This document shows, piece by piece, positions 1 to 7,505 of a stretch of DNA of 64,000 nt. The notes beneath the pieces were generated by a model, which did not search any database, was not told where the DNA came from, and worked only from the letters and a program-made list of their open reading frames with translations. How positions within the stretch are numbered: the first letter of the stretch is position 1; every line of letters begins with the position of its first letter. This DNA comes from a bacterium (GTDB lineage: Archaea > JAADDD01). The DNA is taken from assembly GCA_013154095.1 (NCBI GenBank), contig JAADDD010000001.1:66070-130069 (forward strand). The letters run 5' to 3'. The position numbers were made by a program, and so were the translations under genes.

Positions 1-100
1 GGGAGGAAGCAGCACTGGCACGGACGGCAGTACGCTCCCGGAGAAGGTGCGCGAGCCGCGGCCCTGCGGGCTGCTTGCCTGCGGGCTGCGTCCACCCTTA
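1..100 (+). ncRNA. SRP (7S) RNA, 3' part, cut by window start
   Basis: The window opens in GC-rich DNA without a reading frame. Its first bases, GGGAGGAAGCAGC, look like the GNRA-type apical loop and the 3' side of the conserved internal loop of SRP RNA helix 8 (bacterial counterpart GGAAGGAAGCAGCC). The GC-rich sequence that follows could form the 3' strands of helices 8 and 5 and falls into A/T-rich DNA near position 100. SRP RNA is the scaffold for SRP54 and SRP19 in cotranslational membrane targeting. The 5' half lies outside the window, so pairing cannot be checked; the call rests on one conserved motif and the 3' end is approximate. Confidence 0.5.
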
Positions 101-139
101 GGCTAAAATTTCTTTACTGAACCGTGCGAGTAGTCTACC

Positions 140-1084
140 ATGCCTAGCTTCCTGCTCTTTACCGGCAAGGGAGGAGTAGGCAAAACAACCCTTTCTGCAG
201 CCGCAGCAGCCAAGCTTGCAGAGCAGGGCAAAAAGGTGCTGCTGGTATCAATCGACCCTGCTCATTCTCTCAGCGATATCTTTGAGCAAGAAATAGGTGC
301 AGAAGAGAAAGAAATTATCCCAAACCTGTATGTGCTTGAGCTTGAGCCAGGAAAAGTACTAGGAGAAGGCATAAAAAATGTGCTAGAACCGCTAAAAGAA
401 ATGCTAGGCGAGCTTCCAGGCTTCGAAGACTTCCTTGCAGAGCTAACATCTTCTCCTGGCTCAGATGAACTTGCTGCTCTTGAGGCTCTGCAACAGCTGC
501 TGCACAGACAAGACTTTGACTATATAATCTTCGACACTGCGCCCACAGGCCACACGCTCAGGTTTCTTCGGTTACCTGAAATGCTTGAAAGAAGAATCTC
601 TGCGAGCATTGAGGCAAGGAAAAAAGGATCGAAGCTGCAAGAAATGCTGAGAAAATTTCTTCCTTTTGCAGCTCCTACAACTGAAGAGGAAGAAGAACTA
701 GAGAAATTAAGGCAGCAAGAGTTGCAGCAGCTACAAGAAGTGTTGCAGCGTATCCGCGAATTTAGGGCAGTGCTGGCAAACCAGCAACGCTCAAGGTTCT
801 GCCTGGTAGCGAATCCTGACGGCTTAAGCTTCCACGAGACAAAAAAGCTGGCAGCGGCTCTTGCCGCGCTCGGGCTACCTATATATAAAGTATTCATAAA
901 CAAGGTACTGCCGGAGCAAGTCCAGGATCCTTACTTACTGGAATGGAAACGGCTGCAGCAGCGCTGGCTCGAGGAGTTCCGCAAAGAGTTCTCGGCAGAA
1001 AAGATAGAGATTATAAACTTGCTCCCTTATGAAGTAAAAGGACTAGAGAAAATTAAAGAATTAGCTGCTAACCTTTGTATATAA
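140..1084 (+). CDS. ArsA/Get3-family ATPase
   Basis: A 314-residue P-loop ATPase. The N-terminus carries the deviant Walker A motif GKGGVGKTT (about residues 9-17), followed by SIDPAHSLSDIF, the switch I region typical of the Get3/ArsA family; FDTAPTGHTLRFLRLPE near residue 130 is the family switch II signature. Family members couple ATP hydrolysis to delivery of tail-anchored membrane proteins (Get3) or to arsenite efflux (ArsA). The single-domain architecture and lack of arsenical genes nearby favour a Get3-like role, which is inference. It lies downstream of the probable SRP RNA and 23 bp upstream of ftsZ. Confidence 0.85.
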   Translation: MPSFLLFTGKGGVGKTTLSAAAAAKLAEQGKKVLLVSIDPAHSLSDIFEQEIGAEEKEIIPNLYVLELEPGKVLGEGIKNVLEPLKEMLGELPGFEDFLAELTSSPGSDELAALEALQQLLHRQDFDYIIFDTAPTGHTLRFLRLPEMLERRISASIEARKKGSKLQEMLRKFLPFAAPTTEEEEELEKLRQQELQQLQEVLQRIREFRAVLANQQRSRFCLVANPDGLSFHETKKLAAALAALGLPIYKVFINKVLPEQVQDPYLLEWKRLQQRWLEEFRKEFSAEKIEIINLLPYEVKGLEKIKELAANLCI

Positions 1085-1107
1085 ATTCGGCTCTAGAGGT
1101 GCTATTC

Positions 1108-2151
1108 ATGGATGTTCCTGCGCAGCCATTCCCTCAGGTAGCTCCTGAAGACAGGGAAGTGCTGGAATTTTACGAAAAGGCTAAAGCAAAAATTAAAGTA
1201 GTTGGAATTGGGGGTGCTGGCTGCAACACAATTTCTCGTCTTTTTGACATGGGTATTGAAGGAGTAGAGCTCATTGCGATGAACACCGATGCTCAGCACT
1301 TGCTGTACACTAAAGCGCACAGAAAACTGATTCTTGGTAAAAAGCTGTGCAGAGGATTAGGAGCAGGAAATGATCCGACAAAAGGAAGGGAGGCTGCAAA
1401 GGAGTCAGCAGAAGAGATCAGAAAATACCTTGAAGGCACAGACCTGCTTTTTATCACTTGCGGTCTTGGCGGAGGCACAGGAACAGGCGGAGCTCCTGTT
1501 GTTGCAGAAATAGCAAAGGAGCTCGGAATTCTTACTGTTTGTGTGGTTACTTTGCCCTTCACTGTAGAAGGCTTGAAGCGCAGAAAAAATGCGGAGAAGG
1601 CCTACAATGAACTGCTCAAGGTAGCAGACACTGTAATTAAAATAAAGAACGACAAGCTGCTTGAGCTTGAACCTGACCTACCAGTGAACCAGGCATTCAA
1701 GAAAGCTGACGAAATATTGGCAAGCACGATAAAAAACATAGTAGAAATTATTACAAAATCAGAATTGATTAACGTTGACTTTGCCGATGTGCGCACAGTG
1801 CTTGAACATGGCGGAGTAGGTGCTGTCGGTTTCGGCGAAGTGAAAGAAGGACCAAGAGAAGACCGCGCAAGAGTAGTGGTTGAGCAAGTGCTCAACAATC
1901 CTTTGCTCGATGTACGCATTGACGGTGCGCGCAAGGCACTAGTAAATATTATTGGCGACAGGTCGCTCAGGCTAGAAGAAGTGCAGCAGATCCTTGAGGC
2001 GATTTCTTCTAAGCTGCATCCAGAAGCAGAGATAATTCCTGGCGCACACCACGACGAAAGCGTGCCCGAAGGCTACCTAAAAGTCTGGGCAGTGATCACT
2101 GGAATAGAAGAAGAGAAAAAGGGCTACGAGCTCGGCATAGAACAGATATGA
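1108..2151 (+). CDS. ftsZ: Cell division protein FtsZ
   Basis: Tubulin-like GTPase that forms the division ring. The N-terminal G domain has IKVVGIGGAGCNTISRL, the T3 loop MNTDAQHL and the tubulin signature GGGTGTGGAPVVAEIAKE; the C-terminal domain follows and the protein ends with a short tail. The chosen ATG at 1108 is preceded by a GAGGTG Shine-Dalgarno-like sequence; an in-frame ATG at 1075 lies inside the end of the upstream ATPase gene and is less likely. About 347 residues, normal for an archaeal FtsZ. Its stop overlaps the secE start (ATGA). Confidence 0.95.
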   Translation: MDVPAQPFPQVAPEDREVLEFYEKAKAKIKVVGIGGAGCNTISRLFDMGIEGVELIAMNTDAQHLLYTKAHRKLILGKKLCRGLGAGNDPTKGREAAKESAEEIRKYLEGTDLLFITCGLGGGTGTGGAPVVAEIAKELGILTVCVVTLPFTVEGLKRRKNAEKAYNELLKVADTVIKIKNDKLLELEPDLPVNQAFKKADEILASTIKNIVEIITKSELINVDFADVRTVLEHGGVGAVGFGEVKEGPREDRARVVVEQVLNNPLLDVRIDGARKALVNIIGDRSLRLEEVQQILEAISSKLHPEAEIIPGAHHDESVPEGYLKVWAVITGIEEEKKGYELGIEQI

Positions 2152-2321
2152 AAACAATGAAACTTCGCCAATTCATTGCAGGCTGTAAGCGAGTCCTTAA
2201 ACTGGCAAAAAAACCTACACTGGCAGAGTACAGGCAAGCCCTAAAGTTTTTGTTCTTTTTCGCTACAATTTTTGGAATTATTGGATTAATATTAACAATA
2301 ATATTCTTAATAATAAAATAA
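2148..2321 (+). CDS. secE: Protein translocase subunit SecE (Sec61 gamma)
   Basis: A 57-residue protein in the gap between ftsZ and spt5. It has an amphipathic N-terminal helix with the family-typical FIAGCKRVLKLAKKPTLAEY segment (about residues 9-28) followed by one C-terminal transmembrane helix rich in F, I and L. SecE clamps the SecY channel in the cytoplasmic membrane. secE directly before spt5/nusG and the L11-L1-L10-L12 genes is the usual archaeal order, which supports the call. The start ATG overlaps the ftsZ stop (ATGA); an ATG at 2157 is an alternative. Confidence 0.85.
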   Translation: MKTMKLRQFIAGCKRVLKLAKKPTLAEYRQALKFLFFFATIFGIIGLILTIIFLIIK

Positions 2322-2331
2322 GGCTGGAAGC

Positions 2332-2769
2332 ATGCCTGTTATCCATGCAGTGCGCACTATCGCTCGGCAAGAATTCAACGCAGCCTACGCAATATATAAC
2401 AGGGCAAAGAAGGATGGGCTGAAAATTTACTCAATTGTTGTTCTTCCAGAAGCGAAGGGATATATATTTGTTGAGGGAGAGTCGCTCGATGAAATAATTA
2501 AGGCATGTCTTGGTGTCCCGAAAGTTCGCGGCGTGGTCCGGCACCCTCCTGTAGCTCTCGAAGAACTGCAGCAGCTGCTCTTGCCTAAGAAGCCAGAGAT
2601 AAAAATAAGCGTGGGTGACATAGTCGAGATCACGGGAGGACCATTTAAGGGAGAGAAGGCCAAGGTCATCCGAATAGACGAGAACAAGCGCGAGGTAATG
2701 GTAGAATTATTAAATATGCCTATTAAAATACCTGTTACTCTTTCGCTCGAGCACGTTCGCCGTGCATGA
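2332..2769 (+). CDS. spt5: Transcription elongation factor Spt5 (NusG homologue)
   Basis: A 145-residue protein with an N-terminal NGN domain (AVRTIARQEFNAA, then KGYIFVEGE, about residues 6-50) and a C-terminal KOW domain (VGDIVEITGGPFKGEKAKV, about 87-105). Spt5 binds the clamp of RNA polymerase with Spt4 and increases processivity; the KOW domain contacts the ribosome or other factors. Length and architecture are normal. It follows secE by 10 bp, and its stop overlaps the L11 start (ATGA). Confidence 0.92.
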   Translation: MPVIHAVRTIARQEFNAAYAIYNRAKKDGLKIYSIVVLPEAKGYIFVEGESLDEIIKACLGVPKVRGVVRHPPVALEELQQLLLPKKPEIKISVGDIVEITGGPFKGEKAKVIRIDENKREVMVELLNMPIKIPVTLSLEHVRRA

Positions 2770-3050
2770 TAGCCATGCCAACAACCTCTGAGCTGATCAA
2801 GCAGCGCCTAGGTATAGAAACAGCCGCGCACGCTCCTAGGCGCGAGTGGATAGGCAACCTCAGCATGAAAGACGTGGTAGAAATAGCAAAGCAGAAGTAC
2901 CCAGACATGCTGGCAAAGTCGCTCAAGGCAGCAGTAAAGGAAGTGCTCGGAACCTGCGGCTCAATGGGTGTGATGGTCGAGGGCAAGGACCCTAAGATAG
3001 TAATTAAAGAAGTCGACGAAGGCAAGTACGATGACTTGCTCAAAGAGTGA
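2766..3050 (+). CDS. rpl11: Ribosomal protein uL11, C-terminal domain only
   Basis: A 94-residue protein matching only the C-terminal, rRNA-binding half of archaeal L11: TSELIKQRLGIETAAHAPR, GNLSMKDVVEIAK, AVKEVLGTCGSMGVMVEGKD. Full archaeal L11 has about 160 residues; the N-terminal domain, with its GPPLGPALGPLG-type motif, is missing. The upstream sequence is fully occupied by spt5, so no frame can supply the missing half. Start may be ATG 2766 (overlapping the spt5 stop) or ATG 2775. L11 sits on 23S rRNA at the GTPase-associated centre. The operon position is normal and the retained half is well conserved, which argues for a functional shortened protein and not decay. Confidence 0.88.
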   Translation: MIAMPTTSELIKQRLGIETAAHAPRREWIGNLSMKDVVEIAKQKYPDMLAKSLKAAVKEVLGTCGSMGVMVEGKDPKIVIKEVDEGKYDDLLKE

Positions 3051-3056
3051 GAGTCT

Positions 3057-3707
3057 ATGCTCAGCAAGGAAGATTTCAGGAAAGCTCTCGAGGAAGCGAT
3101 AAATTCTGCAAAGAAGCGCAGGTTTGTGCAGTCAGTTGAGCTGCTCATGAAGCTCAAAGACATAGACATGCGCAGACCAGAAAACAGGATAAGAGCAGAG
3201 GTTGAGCTGCCGAAAGGGAGAGGCAAAGAAGTAAAGATCGCTTTCATCGGTGATGGTATTCTTGCAGAAAAAGCAGCAGAACTTCTAGGAAAAGAAAACG
3301 TGTACACTAAAGAACAAATAGAAAAGCTAGCAAAAGAAAAGAAAAGAAATTTAAAGAAATTAGCTAAGAGGTATTACTGGTTCTTGATCAAGGCAGATCT
3401 TTTAAGAGTTCTTGCTCCATTAATCGCTCCTGTGTTTGGTCCAAGAAACAAGATTCCAAAGCCAGTAGCTACTCCCGAGCAGCTAGAAAGCATGGTCGAG
3501 AGACTCAGAAAAACAGTGCGAGTAGACAGCAAGAGAAATCCTGTGCTGATGCTGCCTATAGGCACAGAAACAATGAACTTGGACGACTTAGCAGAGAATG
3601 CTGCAGCTGCATATTCTCAGTTAGTGGCGCTGCTGCCGCACAAAGAACAGAACGTGGAGCATGTCTACGTAAAGCTCACTATGGGTCCTGCCGTGCGGGT
3701 GAAATGA
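3057..3707 (+). CDS. rpl1: Ribosomal protein uL1
   Basis: A 216-residue protein of normal length. Family features: an N-terminal helix (FRKALEEAINSAKKRRF), the conserved VELPKGRGKEVKIAFIGD strand-loop, central domain GPRNKIPKP, and the C-terminal return to domain I ending VYVKLTMGPAVRVK. L1 forms the mobile stalk at the E site of the large subunit and in archaea can repress its own operon. The gene starts 6 bp after L11 and overlaps L10 by 4 bp. Confidence 0.95.
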   Translation: MLSKEDFRKALEEAINSAKKRRFVQSVELLMKLKDIDMRRPENRIRAEVELPKGRGKEVKIAFIGDGILAEKAAELLGKENVYTKEQIEKLAKEKKRNLKKLAKRYYWFLIKADLLRVLAPLIAPVFGPRNKIPKPVATPEQLESMVERLRKTVRVDSKRNPVLMLPIGTETMNLDDLAENAAAAYSQLVALLPHKEQNVEHVYVKLTMGPAVRVK

Positions 3708-4549
3708 TGGTCTCTGAAGCCAAGCTACGGATGGCAGAAGAGATCAGGCAACTGCTGCTAGGAGCAAGAACAGTCGGGCTTGCAGACATTACAGGCTACG
3801 AGTCTGCTATCATTAAGCGTATCCGCAGGCAGCTGCTAGGGAAGGCAAGCACGAAGTTCATCAAGAAGCGCGTGTTTCTCAAGGTGCTTGAACAGCTCAA
3901 GGACAAGTACCCTGGCATCGAGAAACTGGCAGCTCATCTCGGTTCCCAGAACATGCTCATAGTTTCGCAGCAAGATCCATTTTCGCTGATCCAGCTACTC
4001 GAAGAAACAAAGGTCTGCACGTACGTTAAACCAGGACAGCCTGCACCAAAAGACATCGAGATACCTGCAGGCCCTACACCTTTCAGGCCAGGCCCAATAC
4101 TCACGGAGCTCAAGAAACTTGGACTCAAGACCCGCGTAGACAAGGGAGTGATAGTAATCTCTGAGCCCGCGGTAGTTGTGCGTGCGGGCGAGCCTGTGCC
4201 AGAGAGTGTGGCATCGCTGCTCCAGAAGCTGAACATTAAGCCGGTGGAAGTAAAGCTGGAGCTACGTGCCGCCTACTACGAGGGCATGATCATTCCGCGC
4301 GAGATCCTGCTAAAAACAAGAAGCGCCTGGTTAGAAGATGTGCGCCGGGCAATAGAACAGGCAAAGCTACTCGCACTGGGTGTCCGTCTACCTACAGCGC
4401 TTACTGTGCGCGAGCTAGTATTTTTTGCTTGCCAGCAGGCAAGACTGCTTGCTGCAGGCGCAAAGTATATCTGCAAGGAAACCTTGCCTGCACTTCTTGC
4501 ACAAGCACTGCGCACTGCAGAATATATTCGCTCGAAGCTTCAGGCCTAA
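3704..4549 (+). CDS. rpl10: Ribosomal protein uL10 (P0), stalk base
   Basis: A 281-residue P0-type protein. The N-terminal rRNA-binding domain is recognisable (AEEIRQLLLGARTVGLADI; IKRIRRQLLGKASTKFIKKRV), followed by the archaeal insertion domain (GPTPFRPGPILTELKKLGLKTRVDKGVIVI) and a helical C-terminal spine that binds L12 dimers. It ends at LQA without the acidic Gly/Phe-rich tail that many archaeal P0 proteins share with L12, so it is somewhat short. It anchors the L12 stalk that recruits translational GTPases. ATG overlaps the L1 stop. Confidence 0.93.
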   Translation: MMVSEAKLRMAEEIRQLLLGARTVGLADITGYESAIIKRIRRQLLGKASTKFIKKRVFLKVLEQLKDKYPGIEKLAAHLGSQNMLIVSQQDPFSLIQLLEETKVCTYVKPGQPAPKDIEIPAGPTPFRPGPILTELKKLGLKTRVDKGVIVISEPAVVVRAGEPVPESVASLLQKLNIKPVEVKLELRAAYYEGMIIPREILLKTRSAWLEDVRRAIEQAKLLALGVRLPTALTVRELVFFACQQARLLAAGAKYICKETLPALLAQALRTAEYIRSKLQA

Positions 4550-4608
4550 ATTTTTAAATTTTATTTCTGCCTAAATGTAGGGCTTTTGGCAAAGAATGGT
4601 CTGGGACA

Positions 4609-4938
4609 ATGTCCATGGCTCCAGTCTATGCAGCACTGCTCCTGCACGAGCTAGGAAAGCCTGTAACAGAAGAAAATATTAATAAAATCTTGCAGGCAGC
4701 AGAGGCGAACGTTGATCCTGCTCTTGTGAAGGCTCTAGTTAATGCTCTGCAGGGACAGGATCTAGGAAAGCTCATCGAGGAAGCCAAGCAGTCAATGGTA
4801 GTGGCTGCAGCTGCACCAGCAGCAACGCCTGCACAGCAAGCTCAGGAACAGAAAAAAGAAGAAAAGAAGGAAGAGAAGAAAGAAGAAAAAGGAATGTCAG
4901 AAGACATTGGTGCTGGTCTAGCTGCTCTATTCGGCTAA
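4609..4938 (+). CDS. rpl12: Ribosomal protein P1/L12, stalk protein
   Basis: A 109-residue acidic stalk protein. The N-terminal dimerisation domain (VYAALLLHELGKPVTEENINKILQ) is followed by an Ala/Pro hinge, a charged K/E run (about residues 82-94) and the C-terminal factor-binding tail MSEDIGAGLAALFG. It recruits aEF1A, aEF2 and aIF5B. A 59-bp A/T-rich gap separates it from L10 and may carry its own promoter. Its last 12 bp overlap the convergent membrane-protein gene. Start ATG 4609; ATG 4615 is also possible. Confidence 0.95.
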   Translation: MSMAPVYAALLLHELGKPVTEENINKILQAAEANVDPALVKALVNALQGQDLGKLIEEAKQSMVVAAAAPAATPAQQAQEQKKEEKKEEKKEEKGMSEDIGAGLAALFG

Positions 4939-5649
4939 CGCTTTTTCTTCTTTCTTTGTTACTGCTGCAACAATTATTAGCGCACCAGCGATAATTAGCA
5001 GGATCTTTGCTGCTAGAGGTAACCAGTACATATTTGGCCACTGGTTTATTCTGTGCGCAGTAGCAACAGCTTCTGCTCTTGCAGCAAGCATAAAAGCTCC
5101 TGCTATGATAAGTGCCACTCCTGCTGCAATGCTGAGAGCCTGCCTGCGCTCAATTATTTTGCCTATGCCGTAACATACTAGACCAATTCCTGCGATGAGC
5201 ATTGGCCAGAACCACTTCTTTGGAATTGCTGTAGGTAACTGCTTAGAGTGGCACTGCAGCATGTACAGTGCTAGTGCTAGGACTGCACCTATAAATAGCA
5301 GTATTCCTCCAACTGCCTTGATACCTTCGCTTCCTTTTGCTTGCCTTATCTGTGCTAGTGCTGCAACTGCTGCAAGAATACCTGCTACTAGCAGTAACAC
5401 TACACTAACTAGTGCAGGAACAGTTCCAACAATTTCTATTAGCTTAAGGTGCGAAATTTCGCAAACCTGCTGGGCTACTGCTCCATAGAGCAGGATCTGG
5501 TCTACAGCAAGACTAGCACGGTTCTTTATCGACTTTACTAATATTCCTGGAACGTGCTTCACGGTAAAGATCAGTGCAGCAACGATTCCTAGCACAGCAG
5601 AAATGAGCAGCAGTGCACCAAAGACAGCTTCCAGATACTTGGCCTTCAT
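4927..5649 (-). CDS. Polytopic membrane protein, unknown function
   Basis: A 240-residue hydrophobic protein with about six predicted membrane helices: one near the N-terminus (AVFGALLLISAVLGIVAAL), one or two in the middle, then four closely spaced Ala/Ile/Leu-rich segments, and a charged tail KKEEKALAE. I do not recognise the family. Start ATG 5649 was chosen because earlier in-frame starts run into alaS on the other strand. TTTATAAT stands upstream on the minus strand as a possible TATA box. It diverges from alaS and converges with rpl12. Confidence 0.7.
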   Translation of the reverse strand: MKAKYLEAVFGALLLISAVLGIVAALIFTVKHVPGILVKSIKNRASLAVDQILLYGAVAQQVCEISHLKLIEIVGTVPALVSVVLLLVAGILAAVAALAQIRQAKGSEGIKAVGGILLFIGAVLALALYMLQCHSKQLPTAIPKKWFWPMLIAGIGLVCYGIGKIIERRQALSIAAGVALIIAGAFMLAARAEAVATAHRINQWPNMYWLPLAAKILLIIAGALIIVAAVTKKEEKALAE

Positions 5650-5706
5650 CGCAATAATAAAGCCCTTACACAAATTATAAACTTGCGGAAATAATAATTC
5701 TACGCA

Positions 5707-7296
5707 ATGCAGACTGCTCTCTCTTCGAAGTACTTGGAGAGTCTTGGCTACAAGCTGTACAGGTGTCCTCACTGCGGCAGTTTTTATTACGGCTTTAGTC
5801 CAAAAGGCTGCGGCGAATATCCTGAAAAACCTTACAGTTTTGTCGGCAATCCAAGAATACATGATTTCAGTCTTAGACAACTTATAGACCACTACACTAA
5901 ATTCTTTGAAGAGCACGATCATACTCTTGTTCCTCGCTATCCTGTAATAGCTCGCTGGAGAGATGACTTGCTGCTCACAATTGCTTCAATTGTTTGCTTC
6001 CAGCCGTGGGTCACTGAAGGAATCGTAGAACCGCCAGCAAATCCTCTAGTTATTCACCAACCTTGCCTACGCTTCGACGATTACAGAAATGTTGGTTATA
6101 CGGCTAGACATTCTGTGGCCTTTACAATGTCAGCGCACCATGCATTCAACAAGTACTGGAAAGAAGAAATGCTGCAACTCTGCATAGAATTTTTTCAGGA
6201 TCTTGGATTCTTGCCAGAAGAAATTACATTCAAGCTAAGTATGTGGGAAGGAGGAGGAAATGCAGGAGAGTGCTACGAAGTTATTATTTCTGGTCTAGAA
6301 GTTGCCACACTTGTGCTCATGCACTACAAAGAAGACCCGCAAGGAACCGTTGAGCTGCAGGGAAGGCGCTACAGCGAGCTCCCAGTAAAAGTCATCGACA
6401 CAGGCTACGGCGCAGAGCGCATTCTCTGGATACTTACAGGCAAGCCAACAGTTTTCGATGCGGTGTATCCAGAGCTGGTAAAACATCTCGAGCAACTTTT
6501 CGGAGTAGATAAAGACGAAAAAGAACAATACATCAACCAACTACTTTCGGGTAGAGTAGATAGACAAGCAGCAAAAAAGCTTGCAAGCATGTATAGACTG
6601 CTCGATTTTCTCCGTGTAATTTGCTTGCTAGCGCACGACGGTGCAGTACCTTCCAACAAAAAAGACGGGTACTTGCTGCGCCTCGCTATTCGCCAAGCAT
6701 ACTCTTTGCTCTGGAAATACACAGAAAAAGAAGATCTAAAAGAAGAAGCAAAGCAGATGTTCTACTGGATAAAGGAAAACATTGATCCAGCCTTTGACCA
6801 GCGCAGGCTAGAATACATCCTTGAAGTACTAGAAATAGAAAAAGAAAGGTTCAAAAAATTAGTAGAGCAGTTCAGGAACTTTGACTTTTCTCGACTGAAA
6901 ACCCCTGAGGATGTGGCAAAACTCTACGAGACGCAGGGACTGCCAATATTTTACTACGAGGACAGACTGCCTTGCGAGGTTGACCAGGTCTTTGAGCTGC
7001 TTGCAGGCAGCAAGTTAACTGGAGGGGTGAAAAAGATTAAGCAAGAAAAAAAGCTGCTGCCGCTGCCAAAAGAGCTGCCGCCTACACAGCAAGAATATTA
7101 TACTGATCCCTACTGCACGGAAACCAGGGCACGTATACTCTGGGTTTCCGAGAACGAGAAGTACGTTGTGCTAGATCGCACAATATTCTATCCCGAAGGA
7201 GGAGGACAGCCAGCAGACACAGGATTTATCAACAACAGGCGCGTGCGCAGAGCTTTCTTGCAGGAAGGCAAAATTGTGCACGAGCTAGAAGACTAG
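5707..7296 (+). CDS. alaS: Alanyl-tRNA synthetase, N-terminal half (split enzyme)
   Basis: A 529-residue protein with the archaeal AlaRS N-terminal zinc-type motif (YRCPHCGSFYYG), the class II catalytic core (HDHTLVPRYPVIARWRDDL; QPCLRFDDYRNVGYTARH; ELPVKVIDTGYGAERILW) and the helical tRNA-binding domain. It stops soon after FYPEGGGQPADTGF, the first motif of the editing domain; archaeal AlaRS is normally about 900 residues. The HxxxH/CxxxH editing motifs and the C-Ala domain are absent, and none of the following frames supplies them. N. equitans AlaRS is known to be encoded as two subunits, so a separate beta-subunit gene elsewhere is expected (inference). The stop shares CTAG with the convergent ferredoxin gene. 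Confidence 0.93.
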   Translation: MQTALSSKYLESLGYKLYRCPHCGSFYYGFSPKGCGEYPEKPYSFVGNPRIHDFSLRQLIDHYTKFFEEHDHTLVPRYPVIARWRDDLLLTIASIVCFQPWVTEGIVEPPANPLVIHQPCLRFDDYRNVGYTARHSVAFTMSAHHAFNKYWKEEMLQLCIEFFQDLGFLPEEITFKLSMWEGGGNAGECYEVIISGLEVATLVLMHYKEDPQGTVELQGRRYSELPVKVIDTGYGAERILWILTGKPTVFDAVYPELVKHLEQLFGVDKDEKEQYINQLLSGRVDRQAAKKLASMYRLLDFLRVICLLAHDGAVPSNKKDGYLLRLAIRQAYSLLWKYTEKEDLKEEAKQMFYWIKENIDPAFDQRRLEYILEVLEIEKERFKKLVEQFRNFDFSRLKTPEDVAKLYETQGLPIFYYEDRLPCEVDQVFELLAGSKLTGGVKKIKQEKKLLPLPKELPPTQQEYYTDPYCTETRARILWVSENEKYVVLDRTIFYPEGGGQPADTGFINNRRVRRAFLQEGKIVHELED

Positions 7297-7505
7297 CGCT
7301 CAATCCTGATTGCTCCTGTAGGACAGATTTTCTCGAGCATTCTAGCTTTTTGCTCGTCTAGCTGCACCTCAATGCATGCCCTTCCGTTCGAGTATTCTGC
7401 GTTTTTCAGCACTACTACACCTTCTTTTATCGTGAACAGCTCAGGAAAGAAAACAATGCAGCGGCCACAGCGAATGCACTTGTTAATGTCATGGCAAATT
7501 TTCAT
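7293..7505 (-). CDS. Small 4Fe-4S ferredoxin
   Basis: A 70-residue ferredoxin with one cluster motif: CIRCGRC (residues 12-18) supplies three cysteines and CPTGAI (about residue 61) the fourth. The position usually holding the CP of a second cluster reads FPE, so it is a single [4Fe-4S] protein like the thermophilic monocluster ferredoxins. It would serve as a soluble electron carrier; partner enzymes are not in the window, although the radical SAM protein at 19.3 kb needs a reductant. ATG overlaps the stop of the upstream gene by 4 bp. Confidence 0.88.
   Translation of the reverse strand: MKICHDINKCIRCGRCIVFFPELFTIKEGVVVLKNAEYSNGRACIEVQLDEQKARMLEKICPTGAIRIER

Noticed and set aside
7297..7505. 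Frameshift that would extend AlaRS into its editing domain
   Set aside because: No plus-strand frame continues the editing domain, and the region is fully explained by a conserved ferredoxin on the other strand.
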